Of a DNA stretch of 64,000 nucleotides, positions 14,911 to 23,167 are shown piece by piece. The notes beneath the pieces are model-generated. The model made no database searches, had not been told where the DNA came from, and saw only the letters and a program-made list of their open reading frames with translations. The position numbers were made by a program, and so were the translations under genes. This DNA is from Blautia luti (GTDB lineage Bacteria > Bacillota > Clostridia > Lachnospirales > Lachnospiraceae), in assembly GCF_033096465.1 (NCBI RefSeq), contig NZ_AP028156.1:3676501-3740500 (forward strand). The letters are read 5' to 3'. The first letter of the stretch is position 1; each line of letters begins with the position of its first letter.

Positions 14911-15294
14911 TTATTCCATAATTTTTCGTTCAAAAACATATTCTATTTCAGATGATAAATCTCTTCTAAAATTGTATCCAAGTCTGTCAAACGTTTGTAC
15001 GTCTGCAGGATTTTCAATTTCTTTTTCTGCCATATATCTGACCATCTCACCACGAGCCATCTTAGCATATGTACCTTTTGTTACCAGTTTATCCCCTGAT
15101 TGTTCACAAAACGTAACCGTAATATATTTGTCTTTATCTGATAAATATTTTTCTATACATTTCGAGTATTCTTTTGATGCAAGATTAATGATAATCCTGC
15201 TGTCATCAAGCACTGAACGATATAATCTTTCACCCCAATAGTCATATAGATTTTTGGTATCTTCTATTTCAGCTTTCGCCTTCATCTCCAGGCG
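14911..15294 (-). pseudogene. YaaA (DUF328) gene, 5'-truncated second copy
   Basis: About 127 residues match the C-terminal half of the intact YaaA at 22406-23167 (NLYDYWGERLYRSVLDDSRI, INLASKEYSKCIEKYLSDKD). Similarity begins at RLEMKAKAEI, and everything 5' of that is missing. The remaining DNA keeps an open frame. It lies upstream of perR, the same order as in the second cassette copy. Confidence 0.85.
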
Positions 15295-15431
15295 ATGCCT
15301 TCTTTCATCAGCATAATCATTGTATCAGGATAAAGTTCACAAAGTATCCGCAATACATTCCCATAAGTTCATGTCATTATTGAAATTGTACATATTTCAG
15401 TATGAAAAGTTCACCATTCAAATTCTGATTA

Positions 15432-16355
15432 TTATTTCTCCACATACTCTTCTGCCATATGTACTGCCATAGCACCATCTGCCACTGCTGTTACTATCTG
15501 ACGAAGTAACTTTGTTCTGACATCTCCTACAGCATAAACACCCGGAATACTCGTTTCAGTGTTTTCACCTGCCACAATATATCCTTTATTATCCAGTTCT
15601 ATCTGATTATCTAAAAAATCTGTTGTCGGTTTTCTTCCTATACTCACAAACAGGCCGTCACATTCTATAATGTTTTCTTCTCCTGTAACTGTATCTTTCA
15701 ACCGCACACCAGTCAATCGTTCTCCATAAATCAGTTCATTTACTGTATTGTTCCATCGAAACTCTATATTTTCAGTTTTCATCAGCTGGTCATGGTAGAT
15801 TTTCGTTGCACGTAATGTATCTCTTCGATGAACAATGATGACTTTCTTAGCAATTCGACTTAAAAGAACAGCATCTGATACAGCAGAATTTCCACCACCA
15901 ACAACCACCACGATCTTATCTTTATAAAACATACCATCACAGGAGGCACAATAAGCAACCCCATGACCTATCAATTCTTTTTCTTTAGCGAGACCAAGTT
16001 CTCTTGGATTTGCTCCAGTAGCAATCACTACTGTTTTCCCAATATAAATTCCCGAACTAGTTTCTACTCTCTTAAGCTTTCCTGTTAAATCCATATTAAA
16101 AACTTCAGCATATTCACTTTTAGCGCCAAATTTTTCCGCCTGTTTTTGCATTTTCTCTGCCAATGAAAATCCGTCAATTCCATTTTCAAAACCAGGATAG
16201 TTATCAATCTGCCAGGTCAATGACATCTGACCACCTGCAGATAATTTTTCTAAAACAATGGTATCAAATCCTGCTCTGGCTGCGTATAATGCTGAAGTAT
16301 ACCCTCCAGGTCCTCCCCCCACGATAATCATATCGTAAACATGATTTTCATTCAT
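15432..16355 (-). CDS. trxB: Thioredoxin reductase
   Basis: A 307-residue FAD/NADPH disulfide reductase of the low-molecular-weight type. It has the FAD motif GGGPGGYTSALYAARAG near the N terminus, the redox-active pair in AYCASCDGMFYKDK, the NADPH-binding GGGNSAVSDAVLLS, and the C-terminal GVYAVGDVRTK motif. It should reduce thioredoxin. It lies 15 bases downstream of a thioredoxin gene carrying an amber codon, so the partner may now be the other thioredoxin (19691-19996). The operon promoter carries the Crp/Fnr-like palindrome. Confidence 0.93.
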   Translation of the reverse strand: MNENHVYDMIIVGGGPGGYTSALYAARAGFDTIVLEKLSAGGQMSLTWQIDNYPGFENGIDGFSLAEKMQKQAEKFGAKSEYAEVFNMDLTGKLKRVETSSGIYIGKTVVIATGANPRELGLAKEKELIGHGVAYCASCDGMFYKDKIVVVVGGGNSAVSDAVLLSRIAKKVIIVHRRDTLRATKIYHDQLMKTENIEFRWNNTVNELIYGERLTGVRLKDTVTGEENIIECDGLFVSIGRKPTTDFLDNQIELDNKGYIVAGENTETSIPGVYAVGDVRTKLLRQIVTAVADGAMAVHMAEEYVEK

Positions 16356-16370
16356 ACAGCAGTCCTCCTT

Positions 16371-16694
16371 TTATTTTTCCAATGCTTCATTAATAAAATT
16401 CTCTATCATTATTTTTGATTCAGGTGCAACAATAGAATCTATTGCCTTTCCATTTCGATATAAAACCAGCGTAGGAATCACCTCAATCTTTTCAGCTTCT
16501 GCAATCTATGGTTCTTCATCAATATTCACTTTTCCAGCAATAAGAATATCGCTGTATTCTTCACTTATTTTTTCATAAGCCGCTCCAATTCTACGGCAAT
16601 AACCACACCAAGGTGCCCAGAAATCAACCAAAACCGGGTTTTCCTTATGAATTAATTGTCCAAACTTTTCTTTATTTATATTTATAGATGTCAT
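16371..16694 (-). pseudogene. trxA: Thioredoxin gene interrupted by an in-frame amber codon
   Basis: The frame encodes a full-length thioredoxin (107 codons) with the active site WAPWCGYCRRI, in which the usual proline between the cysteines is tyrosine. After VNIDEEP a TAG codon interrupts it at 16506-16508, and the frame then continues normally (IAEAEKIEVIPTLVLYRNGK) to TAA at 16371. A CAG-to-TAG change is the simplest origin, since thioredoxins often have a polar residue here. Without read-through the product lacks its C-terminal strands and the conserved cis-Pro loop. The ATG at 16694 has GGAG nine bases upstream. Confidence 0.88.
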
Positions 16695-16724
16695 ATTTTT
16701 CAACTCCTTCTCCTATTTGAACTT

Positions 16725-16765
16725 AATATACCCCAAATAAGTGCTTGCTTCCGTGATGATATCAC
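16725..16765 (-). promoter_or_regulatory. Crp/Fnr-type operator and -10 element, site 1 (trxA'-trxB)
   Basis: The palindrome GTGATnnnATCAC (16753-16765) is followed on the minus strand by 22 bases and then TATATT (16725-16730). No -35 hexamer is evident. The centre-to--10 distance is 31.5 bases, placing the site near -41.5, a class II activator position. The divergent regulator gene starts at 16885. Confidence 0.75.
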
Positions 16766-16884
16766 AGAAAAGATAATTTACTTTATTACACTTCTTTTTA
16801 TTTCTATTTATGGCATATGCCAGTTATATAATTGACGCATCTAAAAAAAGCAAGTATACTATGTTCGTAAAGGAGATAACGGTT

Positions 16885-17544
16885 ATGAACTTCGAAAATT
16901 GTTTTCCACTATGGAATGACTTAAATACAGCACAGAAAAAAATAATTTCAGACAATTTAATCACACAGTATGTAAAAAAAGGGACAATCATTCACAATGG
17001 AAACCTGGATTGTACTGGATTATTACTGGTTAAATCCGGGCAGCTTCGAACTTACATACTTTCAGATGAAGGACGGGAGATTACACTTTACCGTCTGTTC
17101 GATATGGATATGTGTCTTTTATCCGCCTCATGTATCATGCGGTCTATTCAATTTGAAGTAACCATTGAAGCAGAAAAAGATACGGATCTTTGGATCATCC
17201 CTGCTGAAATCTATAAGGGCATCATGAAAGAATCTGCTCCTGTCGCAAATTATACCAATGAGTTAATGGCTACCCGTTTTTCTGATGTCATGTGGCTGAT
17301 TGAACAGATTATGTGGAAGAGTTTGGATAAGCGTGTTGCTTCATTTCTTTTAGAAGAAACATCCATTGAAAGAACAAATGAACTGAAAATCACTCACGAA
17401 ACTATCGCAAACCATCTTGGTTCCCACAGGGAAGTTATCACTCGAATGCTTCGATACTTTCAAGGCGAGGGTCTCGTCAAACTCTCCCGTGGCAAAATCA
17501 CAATCCTTGATCCAAAAAGACTGGAAACACTCCAAAGGTCATAA
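16885..17544 (+). CDS. Crp/Fnr-family transcriptional regulator
   Basis: A 219-residue protein: a cyclic-nucleotide-like sensory barrel (about 10-120), a long dimer helix, and a C-terminal winged helix (about 150-210). The recognition helix reads SHREVITRML, with Arg-Glu and a second Arg four residues on, the same spacing as E. coli Crp residues R180, E181 and R185 that read GTGA. Cysteines occur at CFPLW, LDCTG and MDMCLLSASC but do not match the Fnr cluster pattern; thiol or heme sensing is possible. The ATG at 16885 follows AAAGGAG. It probably activates the three promoters carrying GTGATnnnATCAC. Confidence 0.85.
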   Translation: MNFENCFPLWNDLNTAQKKIISDNLITQYVKKGTIIHNGNLDCTGLLLVKSGQLRTYILSDEGREITLYRLFDMDMCLLSASCIMRSIQFEVTIEAEKDTDLWIIPAEIYKGIMKESAPVANYTNELMATRFSDVMWLIEQIMWKSLDKRVASFLLEETSIERTNELKITHETIANHLGSHREVITRMLRYFQGEGLVKLSRGKITILDPKRLETLQRS

Positions 17545-17565
17545 AATTGTTTTTCTGTAACATAT

Positions 17566-17626
17566 AAAGAAGAATCCTCCATTTATCAGAATTATGAAAG
17601 TCATTCTAATAAATGGGGGATCCTTT
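17566..17626. terminator. Bidirectional terminator between the regulator and the CoA-disulfide-reductase-like gene
   Basis: A long imperfect stem (GAATCCTCCATTTAT pairing with ATAAATGGGGGATCC), followed by TTTT, lies between the convergent genes. Confidence 0.8.
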
Positions 17627-17664
17627 TATATAACGAGAAAATTATAAAAATATTATGATTATTT

Positions 17665-19356
17665 TTAATAATCCATACCACATGCATATGCCTTTTCAAT
17701 CAGCGCACGGTCATTGACAACTGCATCATAGAAGCGGAATCCGCCGGAGAAGTTGTATGTTTCATATCCATTTCCTTCCAGAATACGACTGGCAATATAA
17801 CTTCGCAGCCCACTCTGGCATATCAGGTAAACAGGCTTTCCCTTCTCAATTTCATTGATACGTTCCCTTAGTTCATCTACAGGAATGTTTTTGAATCCAT
17901 CCATATGCCCCCTGTTAAATTCACCTACAGTTCTCACATCCAGCAACACAACACTTTTATCTCTAGAAATCTTATCCATATCTTCCAGATGCCATTGTTT
18001 TAAGGTACCTTTTGCTATATTGTCTATCATGAATCCTGCCATATTTACAGGATCCTTGGCAGAGGAATAAGGCGGTGCATATGCGAGATCCAAATCCTTC
18101 AGCTGGGTTGCCTTCAGCCCTGCATGGATTGCTGTTGCCAGCACATCAATACGTTTATCAACTCCTTCATATCCAATAATCTGAGCACCAAGCAAACGAT
18201 AGGTCTCTTTTTCAAAAACCACCTTCATGGTCATCACTTTTCCACCAGGATAGTAACCGGCATGACTCATAGGAGAAAGAATTACTGTATCTACCTCTAA
18301 TCCTGACTTTTTGGCATTGGTTTCATTGATACCTGTAGTGGCTGCTGTCATATCAAACACTTTTATAACGGAGCTTCCCTGACTGCCCAGGTAACGACTA
18401 TCACCGCCACAAATATTATCAGCGATGATTCTGCCCTGTTTATTGGCTGGCCCTGCCAAAGAAATCAGCGCATCATTACCCGTAACATAATGTTTTACCT
18501 GAACTGCATCACCTGCAGCATAAATATCCGGTACAGAGGTTTCCATTCTGTCATTCACTACAATACTTTCCTTGATGCCAAGTTCCAGACCGGCTTCTTT
18601 TGCTAATACTGTGTCTGGTGTGACTCCGATTGCCAGAACTACCATATCAGCCTGAAGGGATGGATTATCTTTCAACAGGACCTCCACTCCGTTGTCTTTT
18701 TCTTTAAATCCTTCTACTGTATAGCCCAGTACCAGTTTTATCCCATGCTTTCTCATTTCATTATGGATCATGGATGCCATATCCGGGTCAAAAGGGTTCA
18801 TCAGCTGCTTAGGCCGCTGGACAATCGTAACATCCATGCCAAGCTCCCTCAAATTTTCTGCCAGTTCCAGACCAATAAAACCGCCACCTGCCAATACAGC
18901 CGATTTTGGATGATTCTTATTTATATATTCCTTTATCCGAAAAGTGTCTTCTACAGTACGAAGTGTAAAAAGCTTATCAATACCTACTCCGGGAAGTCTC
19001 GGCTGTGTTGGCTTTGCACCTGGAGAGAGGATCAGCTTATCATAGTTTTCTTCAAATATCTCACCATTCTCTAAATTTTTCACTGAAACTGTTTTACGAT
19101 CCGGATGTATGGAGATAACTTCATGATGAATTTTCATATTGATATGGAAACGTTTAAAAAAACTCTCTGGTGTCTGTAATGTAAGTTCTTCCGGATCTGT
19201 GATCACGTCTCCAATATAATATGGAAGCCCACAATTCGCATAGGATATGTATCCGGATCTTTCAAACACAGTAATTTCTGCATGTTCATCCAGTCTTCGT
19301 ATTCTTGCTGCAGCTGTAGCTCCTCCGGCTACACCGCCTATGATTATTACCTTCAT
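17665..19356 (-). CDS. CoA-disulfide reductase-like FAD enzyme fused to a rhodanese domain
   Basis: A 563-residue protein. It has an N-terminal FAD motif (IIIGGVAGGATAAARIRR), a single active-site cysteine in SYANCGLPYYIGD (about residue 43) typical of CoA-disulfide reductase/NADH oxidase/persulfide reductase enzymes, NAD-binding LAGGGFIGLELAENLRELG, and GDAVQVKHYVTG. A C-terminal rhodanese domain (about 465-555) has LLDVRTVGEFNRGHMDG and the catalytic cysteine in LICQSGLRS. The fused form suggests CoA-persulfide or polysulfide reduction. It is the last gene of trxA-rhodanese-CoADR, with the ATG one base after the rhodanese stop. Confidence 0.9.
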   Translation of the reverse strand: MKVIIIGGVAGGATAAARIRRLDEHAEITVFERSGYISYANCGLPYYIGDVITDPEELTLQTPESFFKRFHINMKIHHEVISIHPDRKTVSVKNLENGEIFEENYDKLILSPGAKPTQPRLPGVGIDKLFTLRTVEDTFRIKEYINKNHPKSAVLAGGGFIGLELAENLRELGMDVTIVQRPKQLMNPFDPDMASMIHNEMRKHGIKLVLGYTVEGFKEKDNGVEVLLKDNPSLQADMVVLAIGVTPDTVLAKEAGLELGIKESIVVNDRMETSVPDIYAAGDAVQVKHYVTGNDALISLAGPANKQGRIIADNICGGDSRYLGSQGSSVIKVFDMTAATTGINETNAKKSGLEVDTVILSPMSHAGYYPGGKVMTMKVVFEKETYRLLGAQIIGYEGVDKRIDVLATAIHAGLKATQLKDLDLAYAPPYSSAKDPVNMAGFMIDNIAKGTLKQWHLEDMDKISRDKSVVLLDVRTVGEFNRGHMDGFKNIPVDELRERINEIEKGKPVYLICQSGLRSYIASRILEGNGYETYNFSGGFRFYDAVVNDRALIEKAYACGMDY

Positions 19357-19357
19357 C

Positions 19358-19678
19358 TTATTTTTCCACCTTTCCTGAGTAAGCTGCAATGCCACCGATA
19401 TTATTTACTTTAGAATATCCCATTCGTTGCAACAACCCTATTGCTTGATGACTTCGGGCTCCGGAATAACAGTATACAAACAGTGGAATTTCTGTATTCT
19501 TCACTACTGAAACAACATTGTTAAGTTGTTGTAACGGTACATTTTTACTTTCTGGTATATGCCCTTCCTGATATTCCTGCGGAGTACGTACATCCAGCAG
19601 AACTGCATCATCAGTCCTTTTATATTCTTCTATGCCTTGATTAATATTCGACTGTTTAAAGCGATCAAAAAATCCCAT
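19358..19678 (-). CDS. Single-domain rhodanese-like protein
   Basis: A 106-residue sulfurtransferase-type protein with LLDVRTPQEYQEGHIPESKN and the catalytic loop VYCYSGARSHQA. The active cysteine is followed by Y-S-G-A-R, which fits a small-substrate rhodanese. It lies between a thioredoxin and the CoA-disulfide-reductase/rhodanese fusion, so the three genes make a plausible sulfane-sulfur pathway. The ATG at 19678 is seven bases after GGGAGG; an upstream GTG is too close. Confidence 0.88.
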   Translation of the reverse strand: MGFFDRFKQSNINQGIEEYKRTDDAVLLDVRTPQEYQEGHIPESKNVPLQQLNNVVSVVKNTEIPLFVYCYSGARSHQAIGLLQRMGYSKVNNIGGIAAYSGKVEK

Positions 19679-19690
19679 TAGCACACCTCC

Positions 19691-19996
19691 CTAAAGCATT
19701 TCTAAAATCGCATTCTTAGGTCTCACCCCTGAAACCTGCTGTACAATCTTCCCATTCTTCATAACCACTAAAGTCGGAATGCTCATAATACTGAACTTAT
19801 TTGCCAGTTCAGGCTCTTCATCTACATTAATCTTTCCAACTTTAATATCTCTACGCTCACTTGCAATCTCCTCTACAATAGGTACTACCATGCGGCAAGG
19901 CGCACACCAAGATGCCCAAAAATCTAAAAGAACGGGTTTATCGGAATTCAGTACTTCGTTCTGAAAATTATTTTTATTGATATTAATAGCAGACAT
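19691..19996 (-). CDS. trxA: Thioredoxin
   Basis: A 101-residue thioredoxin with active site FWASWCAPCRM, the conserved VDEEPELA strand and SIPTLVVMKNGK with the cis-proline. It is intact, unlike the amber-interrupted copy at 16371-16694, and is probably the main substrate of the nearby reductase. It is the first gene of a three-gene operon whose promoter carries Crp/Fnr-like site 2. Confidence 0.94.
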   Translation of the reverse strand: MSAININKNNFQNEVLNSDKPVLLDFWASWCAPCRMVVPIVEEIASERRDIKVGKINVDEEPELANKFSIMSIPTLVVMKNGKIVQQVSGVRPKNAILEML

Positions 19997-20033
19997 TTTA
20001 CAGTCCTCCTTATCTTTTTCTTTTTGTAGATTT

Positions 20034-20074
20034 ATTATAGTCTTAATTTCATTTATTTTCCGTGATTACATCAC
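20034..20074 (-). promoter_or_regulatory. Crp/Fnr-type operator and -10 element, site 2 (trxA operon)
   Basis: GTGATnnnATCAC occurs at 20062-20074, then 22 bases, then TATAAT (20034-20039) on the minus strand. The geometry is identical to sites 1 and 3, and no -35 hexamer is evident. Confidence 0.78.
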
Positions 20075-20088
20075 CATACCTCATTAAC

Positions 20089-20835
20089 TTAACTTCTTGC
20101 CATGCCATCTACACTTAATATAACACCTGTAATGTAACTCGCCTCATCTGAAGCAAGAAACACAAACGCATTGGCAATATCTTCTGGCTGTCCAAGACGA
20201 CGCAATGGAATTCTTTCAATCATAGGTTCGATAACTTCCTTTGGCACGGCCTTCATCATATCAGTTTCTGTAATCCCAGGTGCAACAGCATTAACACGAA
20301 TACCTTTAGGTCCTAGTTCTCTTGCTAATGATACAGTCAATCCGTTTACTGCAAACTTCGATGCCGGATAAGCAAACCCACTTGGCTGTCCCGAAATACT
20401 CACCATGGAAGAAGTTGAGAGAATGACCCCCTTGCCTCTTGCCACCATACATTCTGCTGCTACACGAGTAGTATTAAATACTCCTTTTACATTTAGATCC
20501 ATGACTTTATCAAAAGTCTCCTCTGTATAATCCATAAAAGAGGTGTTTTCTGAAATCCCTGCATTATTTACCAGTATGTCGACACATCCATATTTTTCAG
20601 TTGCCTCTTTAAAAGCCTTTCTGACAGACTCCATGCTTGCCAGATTTGGACTAATTCCAGCAACTATTGCATTGGGATATTTTTCTTTTAATTTATCTAC
20701 AGCAACATCTGCCGATTCCTGTGAACTTGCTGCCAACACAACTGAAGCACCTTCCTTCAAGAATTTATCAGCTGTAGCAAATCCTATACCACGGCTTCCA
20801 CCCGTAATGATTGCAACTTTATCTTTTAATCTCAT
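20089..20835 (-). CDS. Short-chain dehydrogenase/reductase (FabG-like)
   Basis: A 248-residue classical SDR with the cofactor motif TGGSRGIGFATA at about residue 11, NNAGISE, the catalytic serine region STSSMVSISG, the catalytic YPASK and a C-terminal IRVNAVAPG. An Arg or Lys near the Rossmann motif would suggest NADPH use, but the substrate is not determinable. It resembles 3-oxoacyl reductases and glucose dehydrogenases. It has its own promoter with Crp/Fnr-like site 3 and so is probably induced together with the thioredoxin operons rather than for fatty-acid synthesis. Confidence 0.87.
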   Translation of the reverse strand: MRLKDKVAIITGGSRGIGFATADKFLKEGASVVLAASSQESADVAVDKLKEKYPNAIVAGISPNLASMESVRKAFKEATEKYGCVDILVNNAGISENTSFMDYTEETFDKVMDLNVKGVFNTTRVAAECMVARGKGVILSTSSMVSISGQPSGFAYPASKFAVNGLTVSLARELGPKGIRVNAVAPGITETDMMKAVPKEVIEPMIERIPLRRLGQPEDIANAFVFLASDEASYITGVILSVDGMARS

Positions 20836-20867
20836 TTAGACTACCTCCTTACTTTGTTTGTAGTTAC

Positions 20868-20908
20868 ATTATAAGCAAAAGGTAAATCATTTTCTGTGAT
20901 ATCATCAC
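20868..20908 (-). promoter_or_regulatory. Crp/Fnr-type operator and -10 element, site 3 (SDR)
   Basis: GTGATnnnATCAC at 20896-20908 is followed by 22 bases and TATAAT (20868-20873) on the minus strand. The spacing is exactly as in sites 1 and 2. Confidence 0.78.
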
Positions 20909-20921
20909 AAACGATCGCAAT

Positions 20922-20960
20922 AAAAAAACCTGTTGCTCACACGCACCAGGGTTTTTGTTT
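20922..20960. terminator. Terminator between the rubredoxin remnant and the SDR promoter
   Basis: An A-run, an imperfect stem (AACCTG...CAGGGTT) and a T-run are consistent with a bidirectional terminator. Confidence 0.55.
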
Positions 20961-20988
20961 ATCTATCCGTATTTAAATAATCAGAATT

Positions 20989-21141
20989 TTATTCAACTTC
21001 TGAAAACTGATCTTTTCCAACATTACATAATGGGCATTCAAAATCTTCTGGAACGTCCTCCCACTTTGTTCCTGGTGCAATACCACCTTCAGGATAACCT
21101 TCCTCTTCATCATATTCCCATCCGCAAACGTCACATACATC
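20989..21141 (-). pseudogene. Rubredoxin, 5'-truncated copy
   Basis: About 50 residues encode nearly complete rubredoxin (DVCDVCGWEYDEEEGYP, GTKWEDVPEDFECPLCNVGK), including both Cys pairs. No start codon or ribosome site precedes it in frame; the codons before it (ATA ATC) follow a TGA. It is nearly identical to the rubredoxin part of the pseudogene at 13827, which marks a duplicated cassette. Residual translation from a rare codon cannot be excluded. Confidence 0.75.
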
Positions 21142-21180
21142 GATTATATTTAAGAAGATTCATCTACTCTGAGCTGAGCG

Positions 21181-22230
21181 CTAATTATATTTCTTACATA
21201 ACTGTTTATTCTTATACATATAAGCATCTGCATCATCCAATAACATCTGCATTGTACACGCCATATCATCGGAGGATAATGCCCATCCGCATGCATAGTC
21301 GATTGGTAATTGATTTTCACAACTATTTAATCTCTCTTTTTCTCTTGACAATGATTTTAATATCTCCTTAATTTCCGCCTCGCTCGTATGATAAATAACT
21401 GCTATAAACTCATCTCCGCCATATCTTCCAACAAAATCCTTTTCTGGAATGACACTGCACAAAAGCTTTGCGAAATTCAATATCAACTGATCTCCTGCGG
21501 AATGTCCCATTGTATCATTTACAGTTTTTAGATTATTTAAATCAAACATTATGCATGCTGTAGAATCTGTAATTATATCTTTTTTATTAAGTAGCTCATT
21601 ACAGGCATTTTTATTTGGCAGTCCAGTATGAGCATCTACGAATGCTTTTTGTTCCAGCAGTCTGTTTTGCATTGCCATCTGCATTGCCTTTAGAGTCTGC
21701 ATAATAACCAATATCACCAGACTCAACATATCAAGTGCCGACAAAAGCTCTATGGTACGAATCTTTACAGCGATTTTTTCTGAATAACTTTCTGCGGCAG
21801 AGACAGTTTCATCTGCCATCGTAAAATATATTTCACTCATATTAACAATGTCTGTATTTTCGTATCCCTTGTTTCTTACTGCTTCAATTTCTGTTTTCAA
21901 TTTATCCCAGTAATCACTCTGGATTTGCAATTTTTCCTGATACTCTTCATCATTGAGTTTTACCAGGTCATAATGTCCATCCTGATATCTCAATCCAAGA
22001 AGAATATCATCCAAATATTTAATTAATTCGTCATTTTGGTTTCCTGTAATTTCTAATTTTATTTCGCGCTGCGTAGCTCCACGTACCAGACCGGCATAAT
22101 TTATTACGCGTGCTGTTCCCTGCAGCCTACTAATCTGAATCATCATAAAAATAATAAGAACTACCAATATCAATATAAGGAAACTCTGTATAATACCTAT
22201 TAAATTTTTACTTTTCTTGTTTGTCTTCAT
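21181..22230 (-). CDS. Membrane-bound diguanylate cyclase (GGDEF)
   Basis: A 349-residue protein with a membrane helix at about 14-33, an extracytoplasmic sensor region (about 35-155) rich in helices, a second membrane helix at about 160-180, and a C-terminal GGDEF domain. The catalytic motif is RYGGDEF, with DLNNLKTVNDTMGHSAGD before it, so cyclase activity is likely. It interrupts the degraded second copy of the perR-rubredoxin cassette. The window also holds a broken HD-GYP-type gene, so c-di-GMP synthesis is kept while one possible hydrolase is lost. Confidence 0.88.
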   Translation of the reverse strand: MKTNKKSKNLIGIIQSFLILILVVLIIFMMIQISRLQGTARVINYAGLVRGATQREIKLEITGNQNDELIKYLDDILLGLRYQDGHYDLVKLNDEEYQEKLQIQSDYWDKLKTEIEAVRNKGYENTDIVNMSEIYFTMADETVSAAESYSEKIAVKIRTIELLSALDMLSLVILVIMQTLKAMQMAMQNRLLEQKAFVDAHTGLPNKNACNELLNKKDIITDSTACIMFDLNNLKTVNDTMGHSAGDQLILNFAKLLCSVIPEKDFVGRYGGDEFIAVIYHTSEAEIKEILKSLSREKERLNSCENQLPIDYACGWALSSDDMACTMQMLLDDADAYMYKNKQLCKKYN

Positions 22231-22282
22231 TTCACAATTTATCTCTAACCTTAAATAATATTCATTTCAATAACTATGCTAT

Positions 22283-22366
22283 TCATTTACTTTCTCTATA
22301 TTTTGGACAAATACCTTTAAATATAATATCATAATCGTTATGGTAATGATTTTTTAAGAAAAATCG
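22283..22366 (-). pseudogene. perR remnant with internal deletion
   Basis: The codons read RFFLKNHYHN, then DYDIIFKGICP and a stop, matching two separated parts of the intact PerR (TLKNHYHV and YDISFKGICPRC). About 40 codons between them are missing, as is the whole DNA-binding domain. It lies just downstream of the intact yaaA, the position perR occupies in the other cassette copy. Confidence 0.75.
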
Positions 22367-22405
22367 AATTACTTTATTAAAAAAATACCCATAACAAGTA
22401 TCTTT

Positions 22406-23167
22406 TTAACAAGATGTTATCTCTGTTTTCCGTTCAAAAACATATTCTGCATCTGATGATAAATCAGAGCGGAATGAATAGCCTAGTCTATCAAATTTCT
22501 TAATATCCTCAGGATTTTCAATTCTGTTTTCAGCCATGAACCTAACCATTTCACCACGGGCCATTTTAGCATATGTACCTTTTGTCACCAGTTTATCTCC
22601 TGATAACTCACAAAATGTAATCGTAATGTATCTATCCTGTCGTGTCAGATATTTTTCTATGCACTTAGAGTATTCTTTCGATGCCAGATTGATTATAATC
22701 CTGCTGTTATCAATCACTGAGCGGTATAATAAATCTCCCCAGTACTCATACAGATTTTTTGTTTCTCCTATTCCAACCTTCGCCTGCATTTCCAAACGAT
22801 AAGGCGTCACACCATCCCTTGGTTTTAACACACCATAAAATGCAGATATTATTCTCAAATGATTTTGTACATACTCGAACTGACTGTCCTCAAACACAGA
22901 TGGAGCCATATATTGAAAAGCAATTCCTTCATATGATAAGACAGCTGGGATAAGTAAATGATAAAGATCCATGTTTTCCAATCTATTGAAGTTCTGTTCT
23001 GTAATTTTGTCATTACATTTCCAGATAGTCTTCAGTTCTTCTTTTGACTTACTTTTCAACCAACTTTGTATCTCTGTCGTCTTTTCAATAAATTCAGGCA
23101 ATCCATCCGGCGCTATGCTGTCAGTATCTGTAATCATCTTTTTAGCAGGGGATAATATTATCTTCAT
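22406..23167 (-). CDS. yaaA: Peroxide stress protein YaaA (DUF328)
   Basis: A 253-residue YaaA-family protein: MKIILSPAKKM at the start, FQYMAPSVFED, ISAFYGVLKPRDGVTPYRLE, NLASKEYSKCIEKYL and KMARGEMVRFM are family hallmarks. In E. coli YaaA limits hydroxyl-radical damage by lowering free iron, and structural work indicates DNA binding; the mechanism is still debated. The ATG overlaps the bcp stop as TAATG. It is the intact counterpart of the truncated copy at 14911. Confidence 0.92.
   Translation of the reverse strand: MKIILSPAKKMITDTDSIAPDGLPEFIEKTTEIQSWLKSKSKEELKTIWKCNDKITEQNFNRLENMDLYHLLIPAVLSYEGIAFQYMAPSVFEDSQFEYVQNHLRIISAFYGVLKPRDGVTPYRLEMQAKVGIGETKNLYEYWGDLLYRSVIDNSRIIINLASKEYSKCIEKYLTRQDRYITITFCELSGDKLVTKGTYAKMARGEMVRFMAENRIENPEDIKKFDRLGYSFRSDLSSDAEYVFERKTEITSC

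Noticed and set aside
20089..20835. SDR as the fatty-acid FabG
   Set aside because: No other fatty-acid synthesis genes are nearby, and the promoter belongs to the redox set, so a generic SDR call is safer.
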